Shown: positions 1 to 10,442, numbered from the stretch's first letter. The stretch is 64,000 bases of DNA from an uncultured Bacteroides sp. (GCF_963677715.1 NZ_OY782493.1:248001-312000), one strand, 5' to 3'. The notes: a model not told the origin generated them from the sequence alone. Translations and numbers: made by a program.

Positions 1-727
1 GCCTTTTATCAGCAATTAGTTTGTTAATAATAGAAGATCCTTTGATGGCTTTTATGTATTCGTCGCATGCATGGCAACCGGGGTTGTTAAAAAACAGTAG
101 GGTGAATTCCGTAGATAGTCCCTGTAAAGTACCTTTGGCCCCTGATGCGAGTGTATATGTAAAATCGGTAGCTTTTGTGCCGATACGGTTTTTTTGTGCC
201 AGTTCCAACCGTGCTTTCGGACGAATTTTCTCAGTATCACTTAATATGGGTGAGGCCATCATCGTTTCGAGTACAGGGATATAGAATTCTTCATTTCGTG
301 CCGGTGAATTTGGATCGTATAGATATTTATCTGCTAGATCCGTGAAGTAAATAAACATCTTCTTTTCTTTTCCCGAAGCTCTGTTCATTACATCTTTTAT
401 TGCATTTTTAGCTGTGGGAAGCGAAACATGTGTTAGCAAATCGGTATAGTCTACCCAGGCCTGTTCCGTTATTTCCGGATGGTGAATGTAGTTAGTATCG
501 GAAAAATTAAAATGGTCCCAGTAATGATTTACTAAATAATCTGCCCGCAGAGCCGGAGTTGTCAGCACAGCAGGTACAACAGGAAGAGAAAATGCCTGTA
601 CGGCGGTATCTTGTTGAGATTTGACTGGTACTTGAACGGAACTATGTTCGGAAACTTTGTTATTTTTACATGAGAAACAGCAGAATAGTAACAGGAGGAG
701 GGGGGCGTATTTTATACTTTTCATCAT
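1..727 (-). CDS. Thioredoxin-like lipoprotein with DUF5106-type N-terminal domain (3' end beyond window)
   Basis: The gene starts at 727 (or the adjacent ATG at 724) and runs off the left edge, so the C-terminus is missing. The N-terminus is a lipoprotein signal: a Leu/Phe-rich core followed by FCCFSCKN, with the Cys as the likely lipidation site. The middle (about residues 45-160) resembles the DUF5106 region found in front of thioredoxin folds in Bacteroidales. Near the window edge is a thioredoxin active-site motif, FFNNPGCHACDEY, with a CxxC pair. It is probably an outer-membrane or periplasmic thiol/disulfide protein of unknown substrate. It lies 104 bp downstream of the histidine kinase on the same strand. 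A TAnnTTTG-type -7 box on the minus strand (CAAAAATA at 751-758) suggests it can be transcribed separately. Confidence 0.75.
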   Translation of the reverse strand, partial: MMKSIKYAPLLLLLFCCFSCKNNKVSEHSSVQVPVKSQQDTAVQAFSLPVVPAVLTTPALRADYLVNHYWDHFNFSDTNYIHHPEITEQAWVDYTDLLTHVSLPTAKNAIKDVMNRASGKEKKMFIYFTDLADKYLYDPNSPARNEEFYIPVLETMMASPILSDTEKIRPKARLELAQKNRIGTKATDFTYTLASGAKGTLQGLSTEFTLLFFNNPGCHACDEYIKAIKGSSIINKLIADKR

Positions 728-831
728 AATTTAATGCTATTGTTTGCCCGCAAAAATACATAAAAAGAGCGAATTATTTTGTTTTTGGTATCTATAAATT
801 AGAATTTACCCAATAAACAGGAGAGTTGTTT

Positions 832-2607
832 TTATTTCTCTTTAGCCAGGGTAAAGACAAATTCAAGTCCGCCTCCTTGGTTGTTTTTTGCCGAAATATT
901 TCCTCCGTGAATAATCACTGCATTTTTTACGATTGCCAGTCCTAGTCCGGTGCCGCCCAACTTGCGTGAGCGTCCTGTATCTACCCTGTAGAAACGTTCA
1001 AAGAGTCTGTTCAGGTGTTCGGGTGATACTCCCACGCCTGTATCGGCAAAACTGAAATAATAAAATCCTTCGTCTTCCCGGAAGCAATTAATATAAATAT
1101 GTATGTTATTTCCGGCATAAGCAATAGCGTTGTCCATCAAGTTGCGAAAGATAGAGTATAGCAACGAATAGTTTCCACGCACCTGTATTTCTTTTCGTAG
1201 TGAGTTAACCACAGTGATTTGTTTCTCCTCGAGCTCAAGCGAAACCTCGTTGACGATATTAGTAACCAATATACTGATATCCACCTTTTCCATATCAATC
1301 ATGTTGGCAGCCTCGTCCATGCGGGTGAGCACAGAGATGTCTCTGAGCAATCTGCTTAAACGATTACTTTGGGCATAACAACGTTCCAGGAAAGTATTCA
1401 TTTTCTCTTTAGGTATATTGTCGTTATTCACAATTGTTTCCAAATAGCCCTGTATGCTGCTCACGGGAGTTTTTAATTCGTGTGCAATGTTTTGAGTAAG
1501 TTGCCTCTTCAGCCTCACTTGCTCTTCTTCCATAGTTACATCATTAATTGATATTTCAAAACTCATATCTTGAAAAATAATGCATTCCACAATAAATGTT
1601 CTTCCGTTTTTATTGATATTGATGCACATTCTTTTCTCTTCTTTTTCTACCGGTCTTTTTTGAGCTTTGTTAATGAAGTCCGTAACAACATGCAAGTCAT
1701 TGGTATAGAAAACATCTTCTGATGTAAGTAGATTGGAGTCTGATATTAAGTTGCTGTATTGCGTGAATAAGCTGTTTACTAATATTTCTTTTTTATCGCT
1801 GGTAAATATCCCCAATCCTTCGTGTGATATTTGTAAGTGGGTGATCAGTTTTTCTCGTTCTATGTAGAGTGCTTCTTTTGTCTCATGCAGGCGCTTGTAT
1901 ATCTGGATAATGTGTTGAGAAATCTCTCCCAATTCATTTTGCGGTGCATCCGATTGTAAAGCCATCTCTATCGGCTCATTTTTATCGGCGCGCATTGTAA
2001 ATTCTCTGAGTTGATTAATGGACGCTCCCAGTTTGTGGGTGAATTTGTAGAAAATAAAGATGAGCAATAACGTAATGATGCCTGTGAACCAAAGATAATT
2101 CGGATCTGTTTTTAAACTTCTGATTAGATTCAGGTTGTAAGGTAGTGCTGTACGAATAATGTAATCAGTATACGCTGTTGCGGAATAGAAATAAGTCACG
2201 CCTGTGGTCTCTGAGGTACGTCTCACGTCATAACCGTTTCCTGTTTTCAGTGCTTGTTGTATCTCCTTTCGACCAATATGGTTTTTTATTTTATTTTTGT
2301 TTTTTTCATAACTATCATAAATTACGGTACCATCGTGCTTTATAACCGTGACGCGCAAATCCTTGAGCACATATCGGCTGATATAGCTGTCTAACGTTTC
2401 TTCCATTGCTTCTTCCTTACTATTGTGCAACTCTTCGTATAGGCGATCGTTGTAGTCTTGTAGTTTAGAGTGCAGCAATTCTATCTTATATTCCTTTTCG
2501 CGTTGATATTGATAAGTCAGAAAGCAAGCGGTAAAAACGAGAAATAGTGATATAACCGAAAGAAATAATTTTCGATTAAAGGAAAGAAAGCGTTTGTTGT
2601 TTTCCAT
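832..2607 (-). CDS. Membrane sensor histidine kinase
   Basis: Sensor kinase of a two-component system in the inner membrane. Counted from the chosen start, transmembrane segment 1 is about residues 14-33, a periplasmic sensor region follows to about 170, and transmembrane segment 2 is about 172-190. After a HAMP/linker and PAS-like region comes the dimerisation and phosphoacceptor box NIAHELKTPVSS with His at about 376. The ATPase domain shows an N-box (FRNLMDNAIAYA) and a G-box (GGTGLGLAIVKNA). I chose ATG 2607, 20 bp after the regulator's stop; the frame is open from 2652, but that start would overlap the regulator gene and add 15 uncharged or polar residues before the signal. It shares an operon with the upstream response regulator. 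The layout resembles PhoR/RprX-type kinases; the stimulus is unknown. Confidence 0.9.
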   Translation of the reverse strand: MENNKRFLSFNRKLFLSVISLFLVFTACFLTYQYQREKEYKIELLHSKLQDYNDRLYEELHNSKEEAMEETLDSYISRYVLKDLRVTVIKHDGTVIYDSYEKNKNKIKNHIGRKEIQQALKTGNGYDVRRTSETTGVTYFYSATAYTDYIIRTALPYNLNLIRSLKTDPNYLWFTGIITLLLIFIFYKFTHKLGASINQLREFTMRADKNEPIEMALQSDAPQNELGEISQHIIQIYKRLHETKEALYIEREKLITHLQISHEGLGIFTSDKKEILVNSLFTQYSNLISDSNLLTSEDVFYTNDLHVVTDFINKAQKRPVEKEEKRMCININKNGRTFIVECIIFQDMSFEISINDVTMEEEQVRLKRQLTQNIAHELKTPVSSIQGYLETIVNNDNIPKEKMNTFLERCYAQSNRLSRLLRDISVLTRMDEAANMIDMEKVDISILVTNIVNEVSLELEEKQITVVNSLRKEIQVRGNYSLLYSIFRNLMDNAIAYAGNNIHIYINCFREDEGFYYFSFADTGVGVSPEHLNRLFERFYRVDTGRSRKLGGTGLGLAIVKNAVIIHGGNISAKNNQGGGLEFVFTLAKEK

Positions 2608-2626
2608 AATTGATGAGTTTGGCTGT

Positions 2627-3316
2627 CTATTCGGTTTCGAAGCAATAGCCATATCCCAGACGGGTTACGATACGTTTGCCGTACATTCCGATTTTTTTCC
2701 GTAAACGGGTAATATTTACGTCAATGGTACGGTCGAGCACATAAACTTCATCACTCCAGATGCGCCCTAATATGTCTTCGCGCGAAAACACGCGCCCTTT
2801 ATTTTGAAGGAGAAGGAGCAATATCTCAAATTCCTTTTTAGTTAGGGAAATTTCTTCGTCACCGATGCTTACTTTTTTCTTTGTAATATCTATTACCAAA
2901 GATTGATAGTTGATACGTTCAGGTAGTTTCTCAGTCTCTGTTGTGCTAGTACGTTTCAATACAGCTTTGACTCTGGCAATAACCTCTCTTAGCGAAAAAG
3001 GCTTAGAGATGTAATCGTCGGCTCCTAGGTTAAACCCTGTCACTGTATCATTCTCAGTATCTTTGGCCGTGATAAATATGATAGGTACATTTGCGGTTTT
3101 CTTTTCTTTTTTTAGCATATTAGCCATCTTGAAACCCGAAATTTCTCCCATCATCACATCAAGAAGTAATAAATGGTAGCTGCTTATGTCCATTTTCAGA
3201 GCCTCCTCAGCCGAATTGGCTGTGTCTACTTCATAGCCCTCGTTTTCGAGGTTAAACTTTAAAATCTCGCAAAGATCTTCTTCGTCGTCTACAACTAAAA
3301 TACGGTAATCATTCAT
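2627..3316 (-). CDS. OmpR/PhoB-family response regulator
   Basis: DNA-binding partner of the kinase encoded immediately downstream. The receiver domain (residues 1-120) has the acidic pair D10/D11, the phosphoacceptor D53 in LLLDVMM, T83 and the conserved K105 in SKPFS. The C-terminal winged helix (about 133-229) contains the usual EISLTKKEFEILLLLLQN start and a recognition region ending in LGYGYCF. At 229 aa it has the normal length for the family. A strong consensus promoter sits 66 bp upstream (3382-3413). It resembles PhoB/RprY-type regulators; which genes it controls cannot be read from the sequence, though the divergent transglutaminase-like gene is an obvious candidate. Confidence 0.92.
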   Translation of the reverse strand: MNDYRILVVDDEEDLCEILKFNLENEGYEVDTANSAEEALKMDISSYHLLLLDVMMGEISGFKMANMLKKEKKTANVPIIFITAKDTENDTVTGFNLGADDYISKPFSLREVIARVKAVLKRTSTTETEKLPERINYQSLVIDITKKKVSIGDEEISLTKKEFEILLLLLQNKGRVFSREDILGRIWSDEVYVLDRTIDVNITRLRKKIGMYGKRIVTRLGYGYCFETE

Positions 3317-3381
3317 TGGGTTCCTGTTTTTTGTTGTTAAGGTAGGTCAGCCATTGATTATTAATAGTAAACCTCCATTTA

Positions 3382-3413
3382 CAAAGTTAAATTTCTATTT
3401 TCTTCGCAACAAA
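3382..3413 (-). promoter_or_regulatory. Bacteroides-type promoter of the regulator/kinase operon
   Basis: Read on the minus strand, TTTG (3413-3410) is followed after exactly 20 bp by TAACTTTG (3389-3382), a full match to the Bacteroides -33/-7 consensus with TAnnTTTG. Transcription would start near 3375, about 60 nt ahead of the regulator ATG. Seen directly; not experimentally supported. Confidence 0.75.
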
Positions 3414-3493
3414 GGTGAGATACTTTTATTACAGAAAAATGAAACACCTGTTACGTTTGTATGACAAATATAGTTATTTATAAAATAATGCTA

Positions 3494-3501
3494 TATCTTT
3501 G
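3494..3501 (+). promoter_or_regulatory. -7 promoter element for the transglutaminase-like gene
   Basis: TATCTTTG matches the TAnnTTTG -7 element and lies 22 bp before the ATG at 3524. No TTTG lies at the ideal -33 distance, so this promoter may need an activator, possibly the divergently encoded response regulator. Confidence 0.45.
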
Positions 3502-3523
3502 TTGATACAAATAAATTTTAAAC

Positions 3524-4717
3524 ATGATAAAAATAATTTCTAAACTGAAAAAGAAAAGCTTTTTCATTATTGTTGCTGTTCTTCTTTTGGTAACAGGATT
3601 GATATATGTATTTACGTTTTCTTCTTTTCATTCCGGTTTTGAGATAACAGATGAATTGGGAGGTAATATATTTCCTTCTGCCATTTTATCTGTAGCTACT
3701 ACGGATGCACAAGTCATTCAACCTTCTGATTCAATTTATGTAGGTAATCCTAAATCATGCATTTCTATCCGTCTCAGATCGCGTTCTCCCTATACCCGTA
3801 TTCGTATAGATGTAGCCGAAACACCTTTCTTTTCCCGTTCTGTTTCAGAATTTGTGCTCGATAAACCCCGTACGGAATATACTGTTTACCCCGATATTAT
3901 CTGGAATTATGAAGCTTTGAAAGATCTAAATCAGGCCACTCCGATAAGTGTGGCTATAACAGTAGAGGAGGATGGGAAGGATCTCGGGCAGCGAGTGCGT
4001 ACTTTCTCTGTTCGTAGTATTAATGAATGCTTACTGGGCTATGTTAGCAATGGTACGACTTTTCATGATACGGGCATTTTTTTTGCTGCTTATGTGAATG
4101 AAGACAATCCAATGATAGATCAACTACTGCGCGAAGCCCTGAATACCCGTATTGTTAATCGCTTTCTTGGCTATCAGAATACAAAGCCCGGGGCAGTAGA
4201 CAAGCAGGTATATGCTTTGTGGAATGTGTTGCAAAAGCGTAATTTTCGCTACAGCTCTGTTTCAAATACCAGCCTTTCCAGTAATGTGGTTTACTCGCAA
4301 CGGGTACGTACATTTGATGATTCATTAGAGTCTTCTCAGATTAATTGTGTAGATGGTAGTGTCTTGATAGCTTCGTTGTTGCGGGCCATTAACATTGATC
4401 CTATATTGGTACGTACGCCTGGTCACATGTTCGTGGGCTATTACATGGATGCGAATCATAAAAGTATGAATTTTCTGGAAACCACCATGATCGGCGATGT
4501 AGATCTTGACGACTTTTTTCCGGATGAACAGTTGGATTCTACTATGGTGGGTAAATCTCAGAATCAGATGTCATTCATTACTTTTGAGAAATCAAAGGAA
4601 TATGCTAATAGTAAATATGAGCAAAATGAGGCTGGAATTCATTCCGGTAAATTAAATTATATGTTCTTGGAGATATCTAAAGAGGTGAGAAGAAAAATTC
4701 AGCCAATAGGAAAATAG
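3524..4717 (+). CDS. Membrane-anchored transglutaminase-like protein
   Basis: A 397-residue protein with a short basic N-terminus and one transmembrane helix (about residues 12-31), so most of it should be periplasmic. Residues 60-165 look like a beta-rich domain. The C-terminal part carries a transglutaminase/cysteine-protease-like core: C275 in NCVDGSVLIASLLRA, H301 in TPGHMFVGYY and E319 in MNFLETT, in the order and spacing expected of a Cys-His-acid triad. The downstream acid is Glu rather than the usual Asp. It may act on peptide or peptidoglycan substrates, but no substrate is evident. It is transcribed divergently from the two-component system, which suggests shared control. The assignment to the fold is fairly good; the activity is inference. 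Confidence 0.6.
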   Translation: MIKIISKLKKKSFFIIVAVLLLVTGLIYVFTFSSFHSGFEITDELGGNIFPSAILSVATTDAQVIQPSDSIYVGNPKSCISIRLRSRSPYTRIRIDVAETPFFSRSVSEFVLDKPRTEYTVYPDIIWNYEALKDLNQATPISVAITVEEDGKDLGQRVRTFSVRSINECLLGYVSNGTTFHDTGIFFAAYVNEDNPMIDQLLREALNTRIVNRFLGYQNTKPGAVDKQVYALWNVLQKRNFRYSSVSNTSLSSNVVYSQRVRTFDDSLESSQINCVDGSVLIASLLRAINIDPILVRTPGHMFVGYYMDANHKSMNFLETTMIGDVDLDDFFPDEQLDSTMVGKSQNQMSFITFEKSKEYANSKYEQNEAGIHSGKLNYMFLEISKEVRRKIQPIGK

Positions 4718-5076
4718 TCATTCTTTGAAAGCTTTATTAAATTTAGTTAACTATATTAATATGTTTTTATATGTTTAACTATTGCTTTTAATTTATATTC
4801 ATTTTGATAGTCTATTTTTTGATAAAATGTAATTTTGTGTTTTGTATTACTGAAAATATATTATTTTGTTTTATTTATTGTCTTAAGTGTAATCTTTTTG
4901 AAAGTTACTTATTTGTTGATAATAGAGGTTTTAAGTATCAAAATCGCATAGTTGAATGTTGGTATTGTATAAACGCAAAGCTTTTAATATTTATTCACTT
5001 ATATTCAGTTTAGTTTTTATTTTTATTTCTAAAATATTTCATAAGTTTGCAAACAAACCCAAAAAATACAAAGCTT
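4718..5076 (+). promoter_or_regulatory. AT-rich intergenic region with SusC-proximal promoter
   Basis: About 360 bp of strongly AT-rich DNA with only low-complexity open frames that I do not regard as genes. A -7 element TAAGTTTG lies at 5042-5049, 27 bp before the SusC start at 5077; no clear TTTG lies at -33. No other structure was recognised. Confidence 0.45.
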
Positions 5077-8000
5077 ATGAAAAGAAATTATTGCTTATCA
5101 TTTGGTCTTGTTTGTCTCTTGGGACTTGCTATGCCTTTTCCGGTAAATGCCGCCGGTGATTTGGGTGTGCTAAGTTCTCAAAGTATTCAACAGGCTAAGA
5201 AAATTGCAGGAACAGTTGTTGACTCCAAGGGAGAGCCTATTATTGGTGCCAGTATATTGGTGAAAGGTACAAGTAATGGTACTATTACCGATGTTGATGG
5301 TCAATTTTCATTAAATGCCTTATCGGGAGCGACTTTGGTTGTTTCTTATGTGGGTTATACGAAGAAAGAAGTTGCAGTGAAAACATCTGCAGTTTATGAA
5401 ATTGTGTTGACAGAAGATGCTCAGGCTCTTAGCGAAGTGGTGGTTACAGCCATGGGCATCAAAAAGGAAAAGAAAGCATTGGGATATGCGGTTTCTGATA
5501 TAAATTCAGAAGAATTATTGAAGAATAAGCAAACAAATGTTGTGAATTCTTTGGCTGGTAAAATTCCCGGTGTAAATATTACACAAGCGGGCGGTGCTGC
5601 CGGTGCTGGCTCTAATATTGTTATTCGCGGTGGTAACTCGGCTAGTGAATCTCGGGATAATCAACCTTTGTTTGTTGTCGATGGCATAATTTATGATAAT
5701 TCAACTGTTAACGGGGGAAACTCAGGAACAGATGGGGTTACTAAAACAAGTACTACTTTTGGTAATCGTGTAATGGATATTAATCCAGAGGATATTGAAA
5801 ATATGTCTGTGTTGAAAGGGGCTGCCGCTGCCGCTTTATATGGATCGCGTGCAGCAAATGGTGTTGTCATTATTACTACAAAAAAAGGCAAGGAAGGATC
5901 TGTTCGTGTAAACGTAAGTAGCAAATATGCATATTCATGGGCAAACAAACTTCCCGAAATTCAAGGAGTTTATGGTCGCGGATTTTATAATGAAGCCGGT
6001 TCCTTTAGTGATTGGACCACAGACTCATGGGGAGATAAAATAGAAGGAACCGCTTATGATAATGTGGGGAACTTCTTCCAAGGTAGCAATGTTTTTGATA
6101 ATAGTGTAAATGTATCTGGAGGTACAAAGAATGGTTCTTTTTACTTATCGGCTTCTAACTTTGATCAATCGGGTATTGTTCCTACTACTAGCTATAATAA
6201 AACAACTTTCCGTTTTAATGCGGAACAGAAATATGGAATTTTGACAGTGGGGGCTAATGTATCTTATTCTCAGGCAGATACTAAGAAGACCTTAACGTCA
6301 GCAGGTTTGTATGGTCAGGGCGGCAATGGAGCAATGACTGCTTTATATGGCTGGTCTCGTAGTGATGATATGAAACATTATCTGAATGACGACGGAACGA
6401 AATATCGTATATTTGACGGGCGTCAGGAATTGGCTGATGATGTAGAAAATCCGTATTGGATATTGAATCGCAATAAAATGACGGACGGAACTTCGCGTTT
6501 AACAGGTAGTGTTAATGCGGGGTTAAAATTAGCCGATTGGTGGGATATCTCTGCTCGTGTTGGTCTTGATAAATATACTACAAGCGCCTACTTACCGTGC
6601 TCCGGGTGGTGCCGTTGTTGAAAAGTATCAAAATGGTTATTTAAGTAAGGGGGATGTTAGTTATCAGTACATTAGTACCAATGTGATGTCTAATATGCAC
6701 AAAACATTTGGAAACCTAGATTTTAATTTACTACTTGGCACAACGACAGAGGCTACAAGAACGAACAATGTAACTCGTTGGGGATATGACTTTGTAGCAG
6801 AAGACGTTATAGGTTTTAGTAATATTGCATCCGCTAATCAGTATTTAAGAGATAATACCACCCGCAAGCGTATGGTTGGAGCTTACGGTGAACTTCGAGC
6901 TTCTTATAAGAATATAGTGTACTTAACAGCTACGGGGCGTAACGATTGGTCATCTACATTACCGGTAGAAAATCGTTCGTATTTTTATCCATCTGTGTCG
7001 GGTAGCTTTGTCTTTACTGAATTGTTGCCTAAAAACAATATACTTTCATTTGGTAAGATTCGTGCTTCATGGGCTCAGGTAGGAAAAGATGCTGACCCGT
7101 ATTCTACAAGTTTCTATATGTGGCCTGTTGCCACGGTGAATGGCGGTAAACTTGCAATGGGAAACAGTTGGACTGGTGGTAGTCTTAATTTGAAGCCTGA
7201 GATTCAGGATTCCTATGAATTTGGTACTGAATTAAGATTTTTGAATGGACGTTTAGGCATTGATTATACTTATTATTATAGTAAGACTAAAGATCAGTTG
7301 TGTGCTCCTCGTTTGGCTCAATCAACTGGTTATATTTTTCTTACTCTGAATGGAGGTTCAGTTATCAACAAAGGCATGGAACTTTCTATAACAGGAAAAC
7401 CTATTGTCACTAGAGATTTTGAATGGGAAGCGACGCTGAATCTTTCAGGTAACCGTGGCCGTTTAGGTGACTTTATTGATGGCGTAGATGTTTTCTATGT
7501 TACGGATGCACAAATAGGTGCGGCAAAAGCGGGCTCTATTCCCAATGGAGGTTATTTTCTGGGCCTGACAGGAAATAAATGGTTAACACAAAAAGGTGAA
7601 GATGGTGCAGATCATTATCTCGTAGATGAAGCAACAGGATTATATAAGGATTCTCAGGTAGAAACAAATATTGTTGGAAACCGTGAGCCGACTATGATAG
7701 GAGGTTTTAATAATAGCTTGACTTATAAAAATTTCAATCTCTCGTTTTTGCTTGATCTGAGATTGGGTGGAGATATCTATAATGGAACCGAATATTACTT
7801 GGCTTCAAAAGGGCTGAGTACTAAAACATTGGATCGTGAGTCGGTAACCGTTAGTGGGATATCCAGCAAGACGGGTGAAGCTATTTCTTACACATACGAC
7901 GCTGACAAAACATATACTGTTAATGGTGCGCAAAAATCGGGTAAGTATATGATACAGCAATATTGGGATAATTATGGTAAAAATGCTGAGAATTTTATAA

Positions 8001-8260
8001 CTAAGACCAATTGGATAAGACTTCGCTCAATTTCTCTGTCTTATGACTTTAAAGATTTACTGAAACGGCAGAGTGTGGTTAAAGGTCTCAGCGCTACTAT
8101 TACCGGAGATAATCTGTTTCTTATAACCAATTACAAGGGCTTGGATCCTGAAACTTGCGTTGCCGGTTCTGGAACCGGAGGTTCTGGTTCTGCCGGCATT
8201 GACTATTGTGGAGTGCCTGCTACGGCTGGTATGTCATTCGGTATTAATGTGACATTCTAA
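5077..8260 (+). pseudogene. SusC-like TonB-dependent transporter, frameshifted
   Basis: Outer-membrane TonB-dependent transporter, split into two frames. The first half (5077-6621) has a signal peptide ending near PVNAAG, a CarboxypepD_reg-like domain (AGTVVDSKGEPIIGAS), the SusC motif EVVVTAMGI and the plug with SVLKGAAAAALYGSRAANG. The second half continues in another frame to 8260 with SusC-typical TATGRNDWSSTLP and a terminal Phe (GINVTF). The frames overlap at 6557-6621 and the switch needs a net one-base shift near 6580-6600, between GLDKYTTS and YRAPGGAVVE. Joined, the product would be about 1060 aa, normal for SusC. ATG 5077 was chosen because the upstream part of the frame lacks signal-peptide character. 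It is either a recent real mutation or a sequencing error. Its SusD partner follows after 21 bp. Confidence 0.85.
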
Positions 8261-8281
8261 TTAATTTAATACACTAAGGAT

Positions 8282-10285
8282 ATGAAGAATTTTAAATATA
8301 CTATATTGAGTTTGTTGCTTGTGCTAAGTGTGTCTTCGTGTGATGATTACCTTGATGTGAATACTGATCCGGATAATCCCAAATCGGAGAATGCATCTGT
8401 CGATATTCGTCTTCCCTGGATTCAGAACTATTATACTTATGCATGGGGAACAGCAAGTATGCGTGCTTGCACTATTGCCGGTTTATTAACGCAAACTTCC
8501 ACGACTAGTGCTAATGGATTGCTGGCAGCATGGAATCCGGCTCAGAGTAGTTGCACTACGGTTTATCAGAATTTTTACCTTGGAGCCGGGGTCAATATTG
8601 AACCGTTAATTGCTAAGGCAGAAGAGAGTGGTGCTTATCATTACATTGGTGCTGCTTATTGTATTAAGGCTATGGGCTTTATGATGCTACTGGATCTTCA
8701 TGGGGAATTACCCATGACCGATGCTTTTTCTGGTAAGACAAATCCATCATACGATGATGGCAAAACGATGTTTAATAATTGCATTGATTGTTTAGATAAA
8801 GCGATAGAATACTTTAAAAAAGATCAGTCTTCAACCGCATATGCAAAATTATCGGATGGTGATCTTTGGAATGGTGGCGATGTTGGTAAATGGTTGAAGC
8901 TTTGCTATGGTTTGAAAGCTCGCTATTTATTAAAGTTGTCAAAGAAGTCCGATTTATATAATGCTGATGATATTTTGGCGGCATTGGAAAATGCACCTCA
9001 GTCGAATGCCGATAATACAACGATGAAGAACTATAATGTGGAAGGTGATGAAACGAACTTCACGGTAGGTGATCCCTATCAAACAGCTGCTTTGTGGGAT
9101 TGTGTTGCATACGGTGCTACCCAACGTGAGACGAAATGGTATGTTGATTTGCTCACAAATAGTTTTTCCGGCGGTTCCGGCGTAATTGATCCTCGTATGA
9201 CCAAATTGGTACCCGGTATGATGAGAAATATAAAGCTAAATGCTGACGATAAAATTGAGGGTTATGAATGGGTTCATGATGCAGGCGTTGATATGATGTA
9301 TTCGGATGTTCGTCAAAATGGTGGTCCTGTAACAGCTTTATATGTAACCGGGGCGGAAAAAACTGGATTTGATGCAACAAAGGGTGGTTTTGTCATTAGC
9401 TATAAAATCACAGATGCTACTGCCAGAGAAGCATTTGTGACAAATGCCGGGAAAATACATAAAACAGAAGTAAACGGTGAAACGGTCTCCGTTATTTACT
9501 CGATAGGATCTGCTTATTGTAATGTTACAAACTACAATCGTGCCGGAGACACTATCTATGTGAATATGCGTGCCAATAGCTTGTCAACGAGCGGGCGTTC
9601 AAAAATAGATATGTTTTATTATCCGACTGCAGATTATGATTATATTGCCGGAACCGGTACATTCTATGCCCGTCCCAATTCAGATACGGATATTTTGACT
9701 TATTCTGAAATGTGCTTTATAAAGGCTGAGGTTTATTTGAGAAAAGGAGATCAGGATAAAGCTTTGACGGCTTATAAGGATGGTATTAAAGCTAATTTTG
9801 ATAGAATGCAGCAAAAACTGGCTGAATGGAAAGCCGATGGTACTTCTAATCCGGACGAGATGCCTATGGATCAAGGGGAAATATCTGCTTATATGAGTAG
9901 TCCTGCTGTTTGTCAATCGGCTACTGATTTGACAATGGCCGATATTATGCGCCAGAAAATTATTTCTATGGGATTTAATTTGGAGATATGGAATGATATG
10001 CGTCGCTTTAATTATAGTGCAGGAAACATTGGCAACTTTGGAACTGTTTATGTTGACTATAAGCGCCCTCAGGAATTTTCAGCAACTAATAAGATTGTGG
10101 GCTCTTCGCCTACGGATTTGACTTATTGGTTCCGTCGTTTTAGTCAAAGTACGCATGAAAGCAACTATAATCTGACTCAGTTGAGAGCTTCTAATAAATT
10201 AGCAATGACTGACCCTATTTGGTCATGTCCGGTTTGGTGGGATTGTTCAACGGATGATGAATACTATGGCTATATTAATAAATAG
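8282..10285 (+). CDS. SusD/RagB-like surface lipoprotein
   Basis: Surface nutrient-binding lipoprotein that would cap the SusC barrel encoded just upstream. It has a signal peptide with Cys20 in LSVSSCDDY, followed by the typical YLDVNTDPDNPKS stretch. Other SusD-like features are GDLWNGGDVGKWLKLCYGLKARYLLKL (TPR-type helices; only part of it diagnostic), SEMCFIKAEVYLRKGD and FNLEIWNDMRRFNY. It fits the SusD-like family of the RagB/SusD superfamily. At 667 aa it is longer than most members (about 480-560), with the extra length between roughly residues 280 and 430. Codons are mostly A/T-ending, like the broken SusC and unlike the second SusC/D pair, so both genes may have been acquired together. 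The ligand is unknown. Confidence 0.85.
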   Translation: MKNFKYTILSLLLVLSVSSCDDYLDVNTDPDNPKSENASVDIRLPWIQNYYTYAWGTASMRACTIAGLLTQTSTTSANGLLAAWNPAQSSCTTVYQNFYLGAGVNIEPLIAKAEESGAYHYIGAAYCIKAMGFMMLLDLHGELPMTDAFSGKTNPSYDDGKTMFNNCIDCLDKAIEYFKKDQSSTAYAKLSDGDLWNGGDVGKWLKLCYGLKARYLLKLSKKSDLYNADDILAALENAPQSNADNTTMKNYNVEGDETNFTVGDPYQTAALWDCVAYGATQRETKWYVDLLTNSFSGGSGVIDPRMTKLVPGMMRNIKLNADDKIEGYEWVHDAGVDMMYSDVRQNGGPVTALYVTGAEKTGFDATKGGFVISYKITDATAREAFVTNAGKIHKTEVNGETVSVIYSIGSAYCNVTNYNRAGDTIYVNMRANSLSTSGRSKIDMFYYPTADYDYIAGTGTFYARPNSDTDILTYSEMCFIKAEVYLRKGDQDKALTAYKDGIKANFDRMQQKLAEWKADGTSNPDEMPMDQGEISAYMSSPAVCQSATDLTMADIMRQKIISMGFNLEIWNDMRRFNYSAGNIGNFGTVYVDYKRPQEFSATNKIVGSSPTDLTYWFRRFSQSTHESNYNLTQLRASNKLAMTDPIWSCPVWWDCSTDDEYYGYINK

Positions 10286-10325
10286 CGTAAAGAGTATTTG
10301 GAAATTAGATAACGACAAGAATATC

Positions 10326-10366
10326 TAAAGAGAAAGAGAGCGGGAAAGACGCTCTCTTTCTCTTTA
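10326..10366 (+). terminator. Perfect 17-bp hairpin after the SusC/D pair
   Basis: TAAAGAGAAAGAGAGCG (10326-10342) and its exact complement (10350-10366) flank a 7-nt loop, 40 bp after the SusD stop. There is no long T tract, but the hairpin is perfect and well placed for a transcription end or mRNA 3' end. Confidence 0.7.
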
Positions 10367-10442
10367 GAAGGCCTCAAAGCAATGTCTCTGCGTATATGTA
10401 ACTATTTATAAACATTGCTCAAGGGCCTTATAAAGAGGGCTT

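Noticed and set aside
4804-5013. 69-codon frame before the first SusC
   Set aside because: Sits in very AT-rich DNA, composed mainly of Phe, Ile, Cys and Asn, with no promoter-gene arrangement; likely chance.
6580-6600. Programmed ribosomal frameshift in the first SusC
   Set aside because: No slippery heptamer, no adjacent stop at the shift site in a suitable context and no clear downstream structure; such control is not known for SusC genes.
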